Positions 37,097-45,847 of a stretch of DNA of 64,000 nt are shown piece after piece; within the stretch, counting starts at the first letter, position 1, and each line of letters starts with the position of its first letter. The notes below the pieces were generated by a model. It made no database searches. It had not been told where the DNA came from and worked only from the letters and a program-made list of their open reading frames with translations. Location of the stretch: contig CBFCWI010000001.1 in the NCBI GenBank assembly GCA_965601685.1, positions 372,001-436,000 on the forward strand. Reading direction: 5' to 3'. The position numbers and the translations under genes are program-made. Source of the DNA: JANQJD01 sp965601685. Lineage in GTDB: Bacteria > Pseudomonadota > Alphaproteobacteria > Rhodospirillales > Rhodospirillaceae.

Positions 37097-38179
37097 GTGA
37101 AGCTAGATGCTAAACTGGAGCGTGTTGTGACGCGCTGCGATGAGCTGGACATGTGGATGGCCGAGGGGAAAGCCTCTCACGACACTGTAGCTTATGGACG
37201 TCTAGCAAAAGAGTACGCGGAGTTACAGCCGCTGGCAGAGGCTATTCGCACCTACCGCAAAGTCCAGGCTGAACTAGCGGAGGCTGAGTCTATAATGGAT
37301 GATCCTAGTGCTGATCCGGAGCTGCGCGCCCTAGCGGGCGCGGAATATTACGCCCTAAGGGAAAATCTGCCAGCTAAGGAACAAGCTGTCCGATTGATGC
37401 TCCTGCCCAAGGACGAGGCCGACGAGCGCAATGCCATCCTGGAGGTGCGGGCAGGCATCGGTGGTGAAGAGGCAGCCCTGTTTGCTGCTGAGCTGTTCCG
37501 TCTCTATGAGCGATACACTAGTCTGCACGGTTGGCGATTCGAGGTGTTGGCGCTCAACGAGACTGGCATTGGTGGTGTAAAGGAAGCCATTGCCGTGGTC
37601 AGCGGGCGAGCTGTATTCGCGCGGCTCAAGTTTGAATCGGGGGTCCATCGGGTACAGCGGGTGCCAGTGACTGAGGCGAGTGGACGCATTCACACATCCA
37701 CGGCTACCGTTGCTGTGCTGCCTGAAGCGGAAGAAGTCGATATACAAGTTGATGAAAAGGATCTCCGCTTTGACACCTTCCGCTCACAAGGAGCTGGTGG
37801 GCAGCATGTTAATACCACTGATAGCGCTGTACGCATCACCCATATTCCAACGGGTATCGCAGTGACATGCCAAGAGGAAAAATCGCAGCACAAGAATCGA
37901 GCGAAGGTCATGAAAATTCTCCGTGCCCGACTGTATGAAGCTGAACGGGAACGACAAGCAGTCGAACGAGCGGAATCACGCCGCCATCAAGTAGGCAGCG
38001 GTGACCGTTCAGAACGTATCCGCACCTACAACTTTCCTCGGGGGAGAGTGACTGATCACCGAGCTGGCCTCAGCTTATATAAGATAGACCAGATTATGGA
38101 CGGAACCGCTCTAGACGAAATCATTGAGGCCCTGATTGCTGGAGACCAAGCAGCGCGATTGGCAGAAGTGGAGAGATGA
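37097..38179 (+). CDS. prfA: Peptide chain release factor 1
   Basis: Recognises UAA and UAG stop codons and triggers peptide release. It has 360 residues. The GGQ motif is at 234-236 within FRSQGAGGQHVNTTDSAVRI, and the codon-recognition region includes VPVTEASGRIHTSTATVAV. The N-terminal domain LEVRAGIGGEEAALFAAELF is standard. GTG start after GGGGGAAT. Its stop overlaps the ATG of prmC (ATGA), which encodes the methyltransferase that modifies the Gln of this GGQ motif. Confidence 0.97.
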   Translation: MKLDAKLERVVTRCDELDMWMAEGKASHDTVAYGRLAKEYAELQPLAEAIRTYRKVQAELAEAESIMDDPSADPELRALAGAEYYALRENLPAKEQAVRLMLLPKDEADERNAILEVRAGIGGEEAALFAAELFRLYERYTSLHGWRFEVLALNETGIGGVKEAIAVVSGRAVFARLKFESGVHRVQRVPVTEASGRIHTSTATVAVLPEAEEVDIQVDEKDLRFDTFRSQGAGGQHVNTTDSAVRITHIPTGIAVTCQEEKSQHKNRAKVMKILRARLYEAERERQAVERAESRRHQVGSGDRSERIRTYNFPRGRVTDHRAGLSLYKIDQIMDGTALDEIIEALIAGDQAARLAEVER

Positions 38180-39096
38180 TCAGAGGGTCGATAGGGAACG
38201 ATAGCATTGCCGTTTCTACTCTTCTTGCTGAGGCAACAGTCTGTCTGACAATAGCTGGAGTAGAGAACCCACGGTTGGATGCCCGACGGCTCCTAGCCCA
38301 TGTCCTAGAGGTCGCGCCACAGAGTCTTGCAACAGGCAGGGGATTATTCCTCTCCTGTGTTGAGAAACAGACTACTTTCACTGCCCTGGTGACACGGCGG
38401 GCACAGCGCGAACCAGTGTCACGTATACTAGGCTGGCGGGGCTTTTGGACATTGGATTGCCGTATCAATGCGGAGACGTTTGATCCCCGCCCTGAGACCG
38501 AGACTGTGGTCGAGACGATTTTAAACTATGTCGTCAACAGGCAGACTCCTTACTCGCTTCTTGACCTCGGCAGCGGCAGTGGGAGCCTTTTGTTAGCACT
38601 GCTGTCGGAGCTACCAAATGCAACTGGTATAGGAGTTGATATCGCTGCTGGAGCTGTGGAAGTCGCTCGTGTTAATGCCGCGTTGGCCGGCCTGGCCACA
38701 CGCGCTCGTTTCCAGGTCGGGGATTGGGGTGAAGGGCTTGAGGAAGTATTCGACGTGATCATGGCAAATCCTCCCTATATAGCCGAGTCTGATATTAGCA
38801 GCCTGTCCCCAGAGGTGGTACAATTCGATCCGCGCTGTGCCTTAGTGGGGGGCCGTGATGGGTTGGCAGCATACCGCGCCATGGCGCCGTCTCTTATACG
38901 CTTGCTGTCCCCGAGAGGGTTAGTAGCTCTGGAAATCGGCAAGGGGCAGGCTTCAGCCGTGAAAGAGATTATGACAGGGAGCGGCCTGGCATTTTTGGAT
39001 TGTCGCCCTGATCTCTCAGGGGTGACACGGTGTGTGTTGTTCCAGCGGAAAGTGACGGGACATGAAAAAAGTGCTTGGCAATCTTTTCGCTCCTGA
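38176..39096 (+). CDS. prmC: Release factor glutamine N5-methyltransferase
   Basis: Methylates the Gln of the GGQ motif in release factors 1 and 2. It has 306 residues. An N-terminal helical domain (about 1-90) with DARRLLAHVL is followed by EPVSRILGWRGFW, PRPETETVVE, the SAM motif LLDLGSGSGSLLLALL and the catalytic NPPY at 198-201 (IMANPPYIAESDI). It starts with a 4-bp overlap on prfA, a strongly conserved pairing. Confidence 0.95.
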   Translation: MIRGSIGNDSIAVSTLLAEATVCLTIAGVENPRLDARRLLAHVLEVAPQSLATGRGLFLSCVEKQTTFTALVTRRAQREPVSRILGWRGFWTLDCRINAETFDPRPETETVVETILNYVVNRQTPYSLLDLGSGSGSLLLALLSELPNATGIGVDIAAGAVEVARVNAALAGLATRARFQVGDWGEGLEEVFDVIMANPPYIAESDISSLSPEVVQFDPRCALVGGRDGLAAYRAMAPSLIRLLSPRGLVALEIGKGQASAVKEIMTGSGLAFLDCRPDLSGVTRCVLFQRKVTGHEKSAWQSFRS

Positions 39097-39252
39097 ATAT
39101 GCTGCTGCACGAGGTCAGCGCGACAGTATGTTAGCCCTGGGGCGGACAGTAAGGTTGCCCCTGTCTTGTTCGCGCAGCAGCTTATCCCCTGTCTTCAAGA
39201 CCAGACTGGCAGTCTATAGGAAGGGCTGGGAGAGTGCCGGAAAGGAGAGGGG

Positions 39253-39735
39253 GTGTCAGTGCCAAATCAGAACACTGTAGGGACCATGAGGCAAGGTTCG
39301 AACCCCAAGGGTCGTTTGCGTGGGCGCGGCTCGAATAGCAAAAAGGGTAGTCCTCTCCGGACCGGTTCATTTGACGGTGCTCCAAGCGCCCGTGTGCGCG
39401 GGAATGCGCATCAGTTGATGGACAAATACCTAGCTCTCGCCCGGGATGCATCGTCTTCTGGTGATCGTGTTCTGGCCGAAAATTATTTTCAGCATGCTGA
39501 TCATTATTACAGGGTGATAGGAAACACGGGTACTGCGACTAGCAGTCGTATTGGACAGCGCCAGCCTTTATCACAGGCAACACCAGCAGTTCCTACACCG
39601 GATACCGATGAGACAGATGATCTGGAGCAGGCTGGGGAGGACAAGCAGCCGGCTGGGGAGAATAAGCAGGCCAATGGGGAAACAGCAACGGCAGCAGCAA
39701 CGGCAGCGGAGTCAGCGGAAGTCGTCGGTTTCTAA
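39253..39735 (+). CDS. DUF4167 family protein
   Basis: Alphaproteobacterial protein of unknown function, 160 residues. The N-terminal half holds the whole conserved domain: basic KGRLRGRGSNSKKG, then VRGNAHQLMDKYLALARDAS, SGDRVLAENYFQHADHYYRV. It looks RNA- or ribosome-associated by its basic start, but that is inference. The rest is low complexity, with imperfect repeats QAGEDKQ/PAGENKQ/ANGE and Ala-Thr runs coded by short repeated DNA. GTG start with AAGGAG 6 bases before. The position after prmC is the usual one in alphaproteobacteria. Confidence 0.88.
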   Translation: MSVPNQNTVGTMRQGSNPKGRLRGRGSNSKKGSPLRTGSFDGAPSARVRGNAHQLMDKYLALARDASSSGDRVLAENYFQHADHYYRVIGNTGTATSSRIGQRQPLSQATPAVPTPDTDETDDLEQAGEDKQPAGENKQANGETATAAATAAESAEVVGF

Positions 39736-39754
39736 ACACCAGTCTTACACAGGT

Positions 39755-40843
39755 TTACAGGAGACGGACAATAGCCTCCACGGCTTGGTCGATTCCAGTT
39801 TGTTGAGGGGGGGGTGTAGGCTGTGGTAAGGCCAGTACCGCTTCTAGTTCAGCAGCGAAATCCCCCACCCGCAGTCGTTCCGCTGGCACAGTGAGAGCGC
39901 GGGTATGGGCCTGAAGCCACTGTGATAGGGGGACTGCCTCTGGCCATCCTTCGCGGCAAGAATGTAGTACAGCGACTCTCGCACAGGCCGCTTCTGTGAA
40001 TGTGCCATAGCCAGGCTTCGTTAGTACTACTTCAGCTGAGGCCAGTAGATCAATGAACGGCAACGGCAGCGTTTCTGCCTTGACGATATCAGAGCGTGCT
40101 GGCACCTGCGACAGGCCTGCAATCCACAGCCAGCCAGGATGGCGAGGCCACTTCTCCAGAATCAATGCAGGAGCGATTCCGCCAAAAGCAAGCAGACCAA
40201 TGCGGATCTTCTCTGTTACACCTAACAGATGCCGTAGTTCCTGTCGGCGGTTGCATCCTTGGCGCGCAATGGGTCCAATATCTTGCACATGGAACACGCA
40301 TGGCATGCGCATAGCTGGCAGGGAACGGAGAAAAACACGGGCCGTACTGTAGGCAGCCTCCATCTGTGCAAGTACGCGATCCGCCCCTGGTCTGTCACCA
40401 CAATAGGCCCGATAGATACCAGCCCAGTTCAGGGAGCATAAGGCAACAGCCGGCACATGAGCCCTCGCTGCTGCAGCTAGCGCTAGGTGTGATATATTTG
40501 ATAAAACTATGTCTGGTTGCGTAATCTGCAGCTGCTCGGCTTCCTTTGCCACTGTAGCCGGCCAGTCAGCATGTAAATCCAGATAGGCAGCATGACTGCG
40601 TTCCGCATCTACTTCCGTGGCGGAACGCATGACCATACCGAAATCTCGAGTCGGAATGTACTCGAAGGAACCCGTGACTCTCTCTACGAGCCAATGGCGC
40701 GGCACATTTGTTTCTATTGTAAGACGCAAATATGGTATATGTGCTCGTAATGTGTTCAATACAGGAGCTGTCATAGCGGCGTGGCCATATCCATGTGGCG
40801 ACAAGGCTACGTACAAGTGCGGGGATGTGACTTTGTCAATCAT
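39755..40843 (-). CDS. Glycosyltransferase-like protein (MurG/GT28-type fold)
   Basis: Predicted nucleotide-sugar-dependent transferase with the GT-B fold, about 362 residues. The N-terminal nucleotide-binding start is HLYVALSPHGYGHAAMT (about 8-24), and the C-terminal half has KIRIGLLAFGGIAPA, SAEVVLTKPGYGTFTEAAC (the acceptor/donor loop common to GT28 and to L-arabinokinase N-domains) and VLHSCREGWPE. The substrate is unknown. ATG at 40843 or GTG at 40870 may be the start; neither has a strong ribosome site. It converges with the DUF4167 gene with a 19-bp gap and lies downstream of tRNA-Pro. Confidence 0.78.
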   Translation of the reverse strand: MIDKVTSPHLYVALSPHGYGHAAMTAPVLNTLRAHIPYLRLTIETNVPRHWLVERVTGSFEYIPTRDFGMVMRSATEVDAERSHAAYLDLHADWPATVAKEAEQLQITQPDIVLSNISHLALAAAARAHVPAVALCSLNWAGIYRAYCGDRPGADRVLAQMEAAYSTARVFLRSLPAMRMPCVFHVQDIGPIARQGCNRRQELRHLLGVTEKIRIGLLAFGGIAPALILEKWPRHPGWLWIAGLSQVPARSDIVKAETLPLPFIDLLASAEVVLTKPGYGTFTEAACARVAVLHSCREGWPEAVPLSQWLQAHTRALTVPAERLRVGDFAAELEAVLALPQPTPPPQQTGIDQAVEAIVRLL

Positions 40844-40899
40844 GACTGCACTCACGCAAGCCGCGCTCACACTTCCACACCAGACGGAATGATCAGGAC

Positions 40900-40917
40900 T
40901 TGCAATGGTTGCAATGG
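40900..40917. repeat. 9-bp tandem duplication overlapping the tRNA-Pro CCA end
   Basis: TTGCAATGG at 40900-40908 and 40909-40917. The second copy includes the complement of the encoded CCA. Confidence 0.85.
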
Positions 40918-40991
40918 TCGGAGCGGCGGGACTTGAACCCGCGACCCCCAGACCCCCAGTCTGATGCGCTACCAGGCTGCGCTACGCTCCG
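40915..40991 (-). tRNA. tRNA-Pro (anticodon GGG)
   Basis: Read on the minus strand: acceptor CGGAGCG pairs with CGCTCCG; the D-arm is TAGCGCAGCCTGGTAGCGCA; the anticodon stem TCAGA/TCTGG holds loop CTGGGGG with anticodon GGG; T-arm GCGGGTTCAAGTCCCGC. Discriminator A (40918) and an encoded CCA (40915-40917) follow. The first anticodon-stem pair is a T-G wobble. The CCA end lies inside a 9-bp tandem repeat (TTGCAATGG twice, 40900-40917). Confidence 0.96.
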
Positions 40992-41300
40992 AGCGGTTTT
41001 GCCACGAGGAATTTCCAACACTAAAAAACTTCCTACACGAAAGCAAGAACCCTTCATGTGAAAAGAACCACACAGAGTCCAAAAAGGATAAATCCCATAC
41101 GCTAACATAACATAAGATTAAATGAAAACTTCTTATATCCCATATGGGATCAGAAAATCTGTACGGTCATTTGTATTAGTAGGATCGGCACAGCCAAAGA
41201 TGCACAGCCTGGCCACTGAGGCTGAACAGGAAAGAATCCTACAAAGGTTTGTGAAGAAGAGAAGGATTACAGGGTAGACAACGAGCCAGTCATACTGCTC
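40992..41300. other. 309-bp spacer between tRNA-Pro and mucR
   Basis: AT-rich in the first half; it should carry the promoter of tRNA-Pro (minus strand). No gene recognised. Confidence 0.45.
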
Positions 41301-41762
41301 CTACTTAGCGCTGGCAGCCTTACGCCGTCCACTCACACTGACATCAACGCGTTTGCGGCCCAAACCAATCTTTTTCGCGAAATCGGAACGCTGCGCAGCA
41401 TAGTTCGGCGCAACCATTGGATAATCTGCCGTCAGCCCCCATTTCGCTCTGTATTCGTCGGGAGTCATGCTGTAGTTAGTACGCAGATGGCGCTTCAGCA
41501 TCTTGAGCTTCTTACCATCCTCAAGACATATGATATACTCTGGGAAGACCGATTTTCTAGCTGGAACAGCAGGCTTGAGCGCTTCTGTTTTTGTCTCAGC
41601 GCCACTATTCTCAAGGGAGTTGAGTGACATGAAGACAGTCTGAATAACCTCTGGAATCTGCCCTGCCGGCAACGGGTTTTTACTGACATAAGCCGCAACT
41701 ACCTCCACGGCCATACGCAACATTTCCTCGCGTCCTACTCGGTCGGCTGTGTTCTCGCTCAT
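41301..41762 (-). CDS. mucR: MucR/Ros-family transcriptional regulator
   Basis: Global regulator of H-NS-like character in alphaproteobacteria, 153 residues from ATG at 41762. The N-terminal oligomerisation part has LRMAVEVVAAYVSKNPLP and IPEVIQTVFMSL; the DNA-binding part has YIICLEDGKKLKMLKRHL, then MTPDEYRAKWGLTADYPMVA and APNYAAQRSDFAKKIGLGRK. The zinc pattern C-x2-D-x9-H-x3-H is present except the last ligand, which is Asn (HLRTNY), so metal binding may be weak or absent as in known zinc-free relatives. The upstream region shared with glyA has a hairpin that could be an operator. Confidence 0.9.
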   Translation of the reverse strand: MSENTADRVGREEMLRMAVEVVAAYVSKNPLPAGQIPEVIQTVFMSLNSLENSGAETKTEALKPAVPARKSVFPEYIICLEDGKKLKMLKRHLRTNYSMTPDEYRAKWGLTADYPMVAPNYAAQRSDFAKKIGLGRKRVDVSVSGRRKAASAK

Positions 41763-42271
41763 GCTACTCTCACATCCTAACACTTACTGAATAATTCGAG
41801 CATGGCTGGATCCAGAAGTCAATGACCAAATCAGCTCATGGAAATATTGAACTCTTTGCGAACCCAGCAAAGAGAGTAGAGGGAAGGTGGAACCCCAGGA
41901 CTGGCACATGACATACACACCGTAACAAAGAGCAACTCCGTGGAAATAATCAGACAGACAGTTAACTACCTTTACAGCTTGGCACCGGATACCCCAGCTT
42001 GAGACTAGGAGCTTGAGACCAGGTACCATTATCTGACAGCCTGAAGCCGGTGTCTCAATGTGCTGCGGTCGCCCTGTGGGTAGGGTGTGCATCGCGTCGA
42101 TTCTGTCACAGTGACACCGTTGGTCGTCTACAGACGCAAAAGATGGTAGTAGACTAGTATTAGTCAGCGACATATGGCAAATTAGGGACAGAATATCTCT
42201 GAAAACGGGTATTGTACATTGCAATATTCTCTATAAGAGTAAATCTCCACGTCGATGAAGAGATTTTTCGA
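41763..42271. other. 509-bp divergent spacer between mucR and glyA
   Basis: No gene recognised. It holds a perfect 8-bp hairpin, CTCTTTGC (41852-41859) with GCAAAGAG (41867-41874), about 90 bp upstream of mucR, and a 14-bp tandem repeat with one mismatch, AGCTTGAGACTAGG and AGCTTGAGACCAGG (41996-42023). An AT-rich tract before glyA (42180-42265) probably holds its promoter. Confidence 0.5.
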
Positions 42272-43570
42272 ATGTCAGCCACAGATTCCTTCCAGGATAC
42301 CTTCTTCAGTACGCCTCTAGCTACGGCTGATCCTGACTTGTATATCACTATTGAAGGTGAACTCAGGCGTCAGCAGAGTCAGATTGAACTGATTGCCTCT
42401 GAGAACATCGTTTCACGGGCCGTGCTAGAAGCAACAGGCAGTGTCCTCACGAACAAATATGCCGAGGGCTACCCAGGGCGGCGTTACTATGGAGGATGCG
42501 TGTGGGTAGATGGGACCGAACAACTGGCTATTGCCCGTGCCAAAGCGTTGTTCAGCTGTGCCTATGCTAACGTCCAGCCACATGCCGGAGCTCAGGCTAA
42601 TGAGACAGTCCTGCTTGCCTTGCTCGAACCGGGTGAGACCATCATGGGCCTCTCTCTTGCGGCCGGTGGCCACTTGACTCATGGCGCCCCTGTCAACCTC
42701 TCAGGTAAGTGGTTTCGGGCAATCCAGTATAGTGTGCGGCGGGAGGATGCTCGCATTGATTTCGATATGGTAGAACAACTTGCAGAGGAGTACAGTCCGC
42801 GGCTAATCATTGCAGGTGGTTCATCTTATCCGCGTATTATAGATTTTGCCCGCTTTCGTGCTATTGCTGACAGGATCAGCGCCTATTTTATGGTAGACAT
42901 GGCTCACTTCGCCGGCCTGGTAGCAGGTGGCATATATCCCAACCCTCTGCCACATGCCCACGTTGTGACTTCCACTACTCACAAAACCTTGCGCGGGCCA
43001 CGCGGTGGCCTGATTCTCTCCAATGATCTCGATATCAGCCGAAAGATTAATGCTGCCTTGTTTCCAGGCCTGCAAGGTGGGCCGCTTATGCATATCATTG
43101 CTGCTAAGGCAGTAGCCTTTCGCGAGGCCTTGAGACCAGAATTCCGGGAATATGCTGTCAGAGTCAGAGATAATGCCGCTATTCTTGCCGAAATTTTAGC
43201 GAGTGGTGGGCTTGACATAGTCTCTGGTGGCACTGACAGCCACTTAGTGCTCGTGGATCTGCGACCCAAGGGGCTCACTGGAGTAGCTGCTGAGAAGAGC
43301 TTAGAAAGGGCAGGAATCACTTGTAATAAAAATGGGATCCCGTTTGATCCCGAGAGGCCTGCGATTACCTCTGGTGTCCGTTTCGGCAGTGCAGCTGCAA
43401 CTACACGCGGTTTCGGATTCGATGAATTCCGTACTGTTGGACAGTTAATCACGACTGTGCTCGACGGACTGGCTACACATCCAGAAAACAATGCGGCCAT
43501 TGAAGACACAGTGCGTAGAACAGTAGCCGACTTGTGTCAGCGCTTTCCGATTTATTACGGGAGGCCGTAA
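42272..43570 (+). CDS. glyA: Serine hydroxymethyltransferase
   Basis: PLP enzyme that interconverts serine and glycine while charging THF with a one-carbon unit; it feeds MetF/MetH. It has 432 residues from ATG at 42272 (MSATDSFQ), which fits the family better than an upstream in-frame ATG at 42212. QSQIELIASENIVSRAVLEA, GYPGRRYYGGC and the PLP-lysine motif STTHKTLRGPRGG (Lys238) are present. It is the first gene of the run glyA-nrdR-ribD. Confidence 0.96.
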   Translation: MSATDSFQDTFFSTPLATADPDLYITIEGELRRQQSQIELIASENIVSRAVLEATGSVLTNKYAEGYPGRRYYGGCVWVDGTEQLAIARAKALFSCAYANVQPHAGAQANETVLLALLEPGETIMGLSLAAGGHLTHGAPVNLSGKWFRAIQYSVRREDARIDFDMVEQLAEEYSPRLIIAGGSSYPRIIDFARFRAIADRISAYFMVDMAHFAGLVAGGIYPNPLPHAHVVTSTTHKTLRGPRGGLILSNDLDISRKINAALFPGLQGGPLMHIIAAKAVAFREALRPEFREYAVRVRDNAAILAEILASGGLDIVSGGTDSHLVLVDLRPKGLTGVAAEKSLERAGITCNKNGIPFDPERPAITSGVRFGSAAATTRGFGFDEFRTVGQLITTVLDGLATHPENNAAIEDTVRRTVADLCQRFPIYYGRP

Positions 43571-43572
43571 TC

Positions 43573-44028
43573 ATGCGCTGTCCCTTCTGTGGCTATGAGG
43601 ATACCCATGTCAAAGATTCCCGTCCGGCAGAAGATAACTCGTCCGTTCGCCGACGGCGTTTCTGTTCTAACTGCGAGTCTCGCTTTACTACCTTCGAACG
43701 GGTGCAACTGCGTGAACTACAGGTGATTAAAAAGGGGGGGCAGCGGGTGGTCTTCGACCGCGATAAACTGGTACACTCTATCCGCATCGCTGTGTGTAAG
43801 CGACCAGTCTCGGAGGAGCAGATAGAGCGCATCGTCAATGGTATACAACAACGTCTAGAATGTTCGGGCGAAAGCGAGTTTTCCTCTGCCAGGATAGGCG
43901 AGATGGTCATGGATTCCCTGCGGAATCTGGACCAAATAGCCTATATTCGCTTCGCTTCTGTTTACAAGGCTTTTCGAGCAGCAAGAGATTTTCAGGTCTT
44001 CGTCGAAGCGTTAGGGAGAGACGGGTAA
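43573..44028 (+). CDS. nrdR: Transcriptional repressor NrdR
   Basis: Zinc-ribbon and ATP-cone regulator of ribonucleotide reductase genes, 151 residues. The zinc ribbon is formed by MRCPFCGYEDTHVKDSR and RRRRFCSNCESRFTTFER; the ATP-cone follows with KKGGQRVVFDRDKL. ATG at 43573 is two bases after the glyA stop; the ribosome site GGGAGG lies inside the glyA end. The order glyA-nrdR-ribD is typical of alphaproteobacteria. No NrdR-box target gene is in the window. Confidence 0.96.
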   Translation: MRCPFCGYEDTHVKDSRPAEDNSSVRRRRFCSNCESRFTTFERVQLRELQVIKKGGQRVVFDRDKLVHSIRIAVCKRPVSEEQIERIVNGIQQRLECSGESEFSSARIGEMVMDSLRNLDQIAYIRFASVYKAFRAARDFQVFVEALGRDG

Positions 44029-44037
44029 ACGTTCCTA

Positions 44038-45156
44038 ATGAGCGCTACTGACCTCACCTTTATGGAAACCGCTCTTACCCTGGGCCGCCGCGGGTGGGGG
44101 CAGGTCTGGCCTAATCCAGCCGTCGGCTGCGTGCTGGTACGAGATGGCTGGCAAGTTGTCGGCCGTGGTTGGACTCAGGCTGGGGGGTCTCCCCACGCCG
44201 AGAGCGAGGCCCTGCGCAGGGCAGGGGTGCTGGCGGCCGGCACGACTGCCTACGTGACTTTGGAACCCTGCAGCCATCATGGTCGCACTCCTCCTTGCAT
44301 TGACGCTTTGGTAGCGGCGCAGGTGGCGCGTGTGGTGGTAGCGGTCATGGATCCAGATCCACGGGTAAATGGACAGGGTATTGCGCGTCTACGTAACTCT
44401 GGGCTCGATGTTATGGTAGGTGTGTGCGCGGCAGAGGCAAGAGCCGATCACGCTGGATTTCTTCTGCGGGTAGCAGCAGGGAGGCCATTAGTGACACTGA
44501 AACTAGCTACGACCTTGGATGGATGTATTGCAACCTCTAAAGGGGAAAGTTGCTGGATTACAGGGCCAACAGCGCGAGCCCACACTCATCGTCTACGTGC
44601 TGAGCACGATGCCGTCATGGTCGGCATCGGTACCGCTCTCGCAGATGATCCAGACTTGACCTGCCGTCTACCAGGACTAACGAATCGCTCACCGGTGCGG
44701 ATCGTGGTGGATAGTCGTCTGCGCCTGCCGTGCTGGGCTAGGGTACTTGCTGGCACCGTGCCGACGTGGGTAGTCTGCTCTGCGACAGCACAGAATACAC
44801 CAGTCAATGCACGAGCTGCTGATTCTCTTATAAAATGTGGTACTGATATTATACCAGTGGCAGTAGATGATCAAGGACGTCCGCATCCTGCCGCCTTGCT
44901 CACAGCTTTAGGTGCTCGCGGATTGACTCGTTTATTAGTAGAAGGAGGTGGACAGCTGTCATCTTCTTTATTGCACCATGGACTGGTGGATCGTTTGATA
45001 TGGTTCCATGCTCCGAAGATTGTCGGGAGTGATGGCGTACCATCCATTGCACCCTTTGGACTTGAGCGAATCTCCGCCTGTCCTCTGTTCACTCGCGTCC
45101 AGACCATGACGGTGGGAAAAGATCTCATGACGCTCTATGAACGTGTCGCTAAATAG
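44038..45156 (+). CDS. ribD: Bifunctional riboflavin deaminase/reductase RibD
   Basis: Second and third steps of riboflavin synthesis. It has 372 residues. The N-terminal deaminase has the zinc motif SPHAESEAL (HAE) and PCSHHGRTPPC; the C-terminal reductase from about residue 150 has KLATTLDGCIAT, ITGPTARAHTHRLRAEHDA and LLVEGGGQLSSSLL. Nine bases separate it from nrdR. It is part of a transcription unit with ribE, ribB and ribH. Confidence 0.95.
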   Translation: MSATDLTFMETALTLGRRGWGQVWPNPAVGCVLVRDGWQVVGRGWTQAGGSPHAESEALRRAGVLAAGTTAYVTLEPCSHHGRTPPCIDALVAAQVARVVVAVMDPDPRVNGQGIARLRNSGLDVMVGVCAAEARADHAGFLLRVAAGRPLVTLKLATTLDGCIATSKGESCWITGPTARAHTHRLRAEHDAVMVGIGTALADDPDLTCRLPGLTNRSPVRIVVDSRLRLPCWARVLAGTVPTWVVCSATAQNTPVNARAADSLIKCGTDIIPVAVDDQGRPHPAALLTALGARGLTRLLVEGGGQLSSSLLHHGLVDRLIWFHAPKIVGSDGVPSIAPFGLERISACPLFTRVQTMTVGKDLMTLYERVAK

Positions 45157-45251
45157 ATAGCATGTTGCTCAATGGGATTCTCCGTTAGAACAATGGAATA
45201 GCAAGGTGATGAAATTGGTGCGGTTGACAGCAGCGATCTTGAGGAGGCGAC

Positions 45252-45842
45252 ATGTTCACTGGCATCATCACCGATCTGGGTTCAGTGCAGCGAGTCGAAC
45301 GCAGCATGGGTGATACAAAATTTGTGTTTTACACTCATTACGATATTTCTTCCCTAAGCACCGGTACCTCCATCGCCTGCTGTGGCTGCTGTCTCACAGT
45401 CATCGAGTATGGGCCTAGTTGGTTCTCCGTTCACGTTTCAGAGGAAACGCTAGAAAGAACTACCTTAAAGAGCTGGAAACTAGGGACTCTTGTCAATTTC
45501 GAAAGAGCCTTGTGCGTAGGGGGTGAACTTGGCGGACACATTGTCCTCGGACACGTAGATGGTGTAGCGAAAGTAGCCGACGTGCAGTCGGCAGGCGAAT
45601 CGCGGCGCCTCGCCGTCACACCGCCGACCCAGTTGACGCGCTCTGTGGCAGTGAAGGGATCGGTCACTCTCGATGGGGTTTCGCTGACCGTTAATGAGGT
45701 GTGGCGGGATGGCTTCAGCGTCAACATCATCCCTTACACACAGTCGGTGACAACCTTGGGTTTATTACAGCCGGGTGATTGTGTCAATATGGAAATAGAC
45801 ATATTAGCACGCTATGTAGCCCGCCTCCTTGGGAAGGATTGA
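45252..45842 (+). CDS. ribE: Riboflavin synthase, alpha chain
   Basis: Final step: dismutation of two 6,7-dimethyl-8-ribityllumazine molecules. It has 196 residues with two tandem lumazine-binding barrels: MFTGIITDLGSVQRVE with CCGCCLTV, and a second with GELGGHIVLGHVDG and SVTLDGVSLTVNEV. The strong ribosome site GAGGAGG lies 4-5 bases before ATG. The spacer to ribD is 95 bp, and ribB begins 5 bases after the stop. Confidence 0.95.
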   Translation: MFTGIITDLGSVQRVERSMGDTKFVFYTHYDISSLSTGTSIACCGCCLTVIEYGPSWFSVHVSEETLERTTLKSWKLGTLVNFERALCVGGELGGHIVLGHVDGVAKVADVQSAGESRRLAVTPPTQLTRSVAVKGSVTLDGVSLTVNEVWRDGFSVNIIPYTQSVTTLGLLQPGDCVNMEIDILARYVARLLGKD

Positions 45843-45847
45843 TTCCT

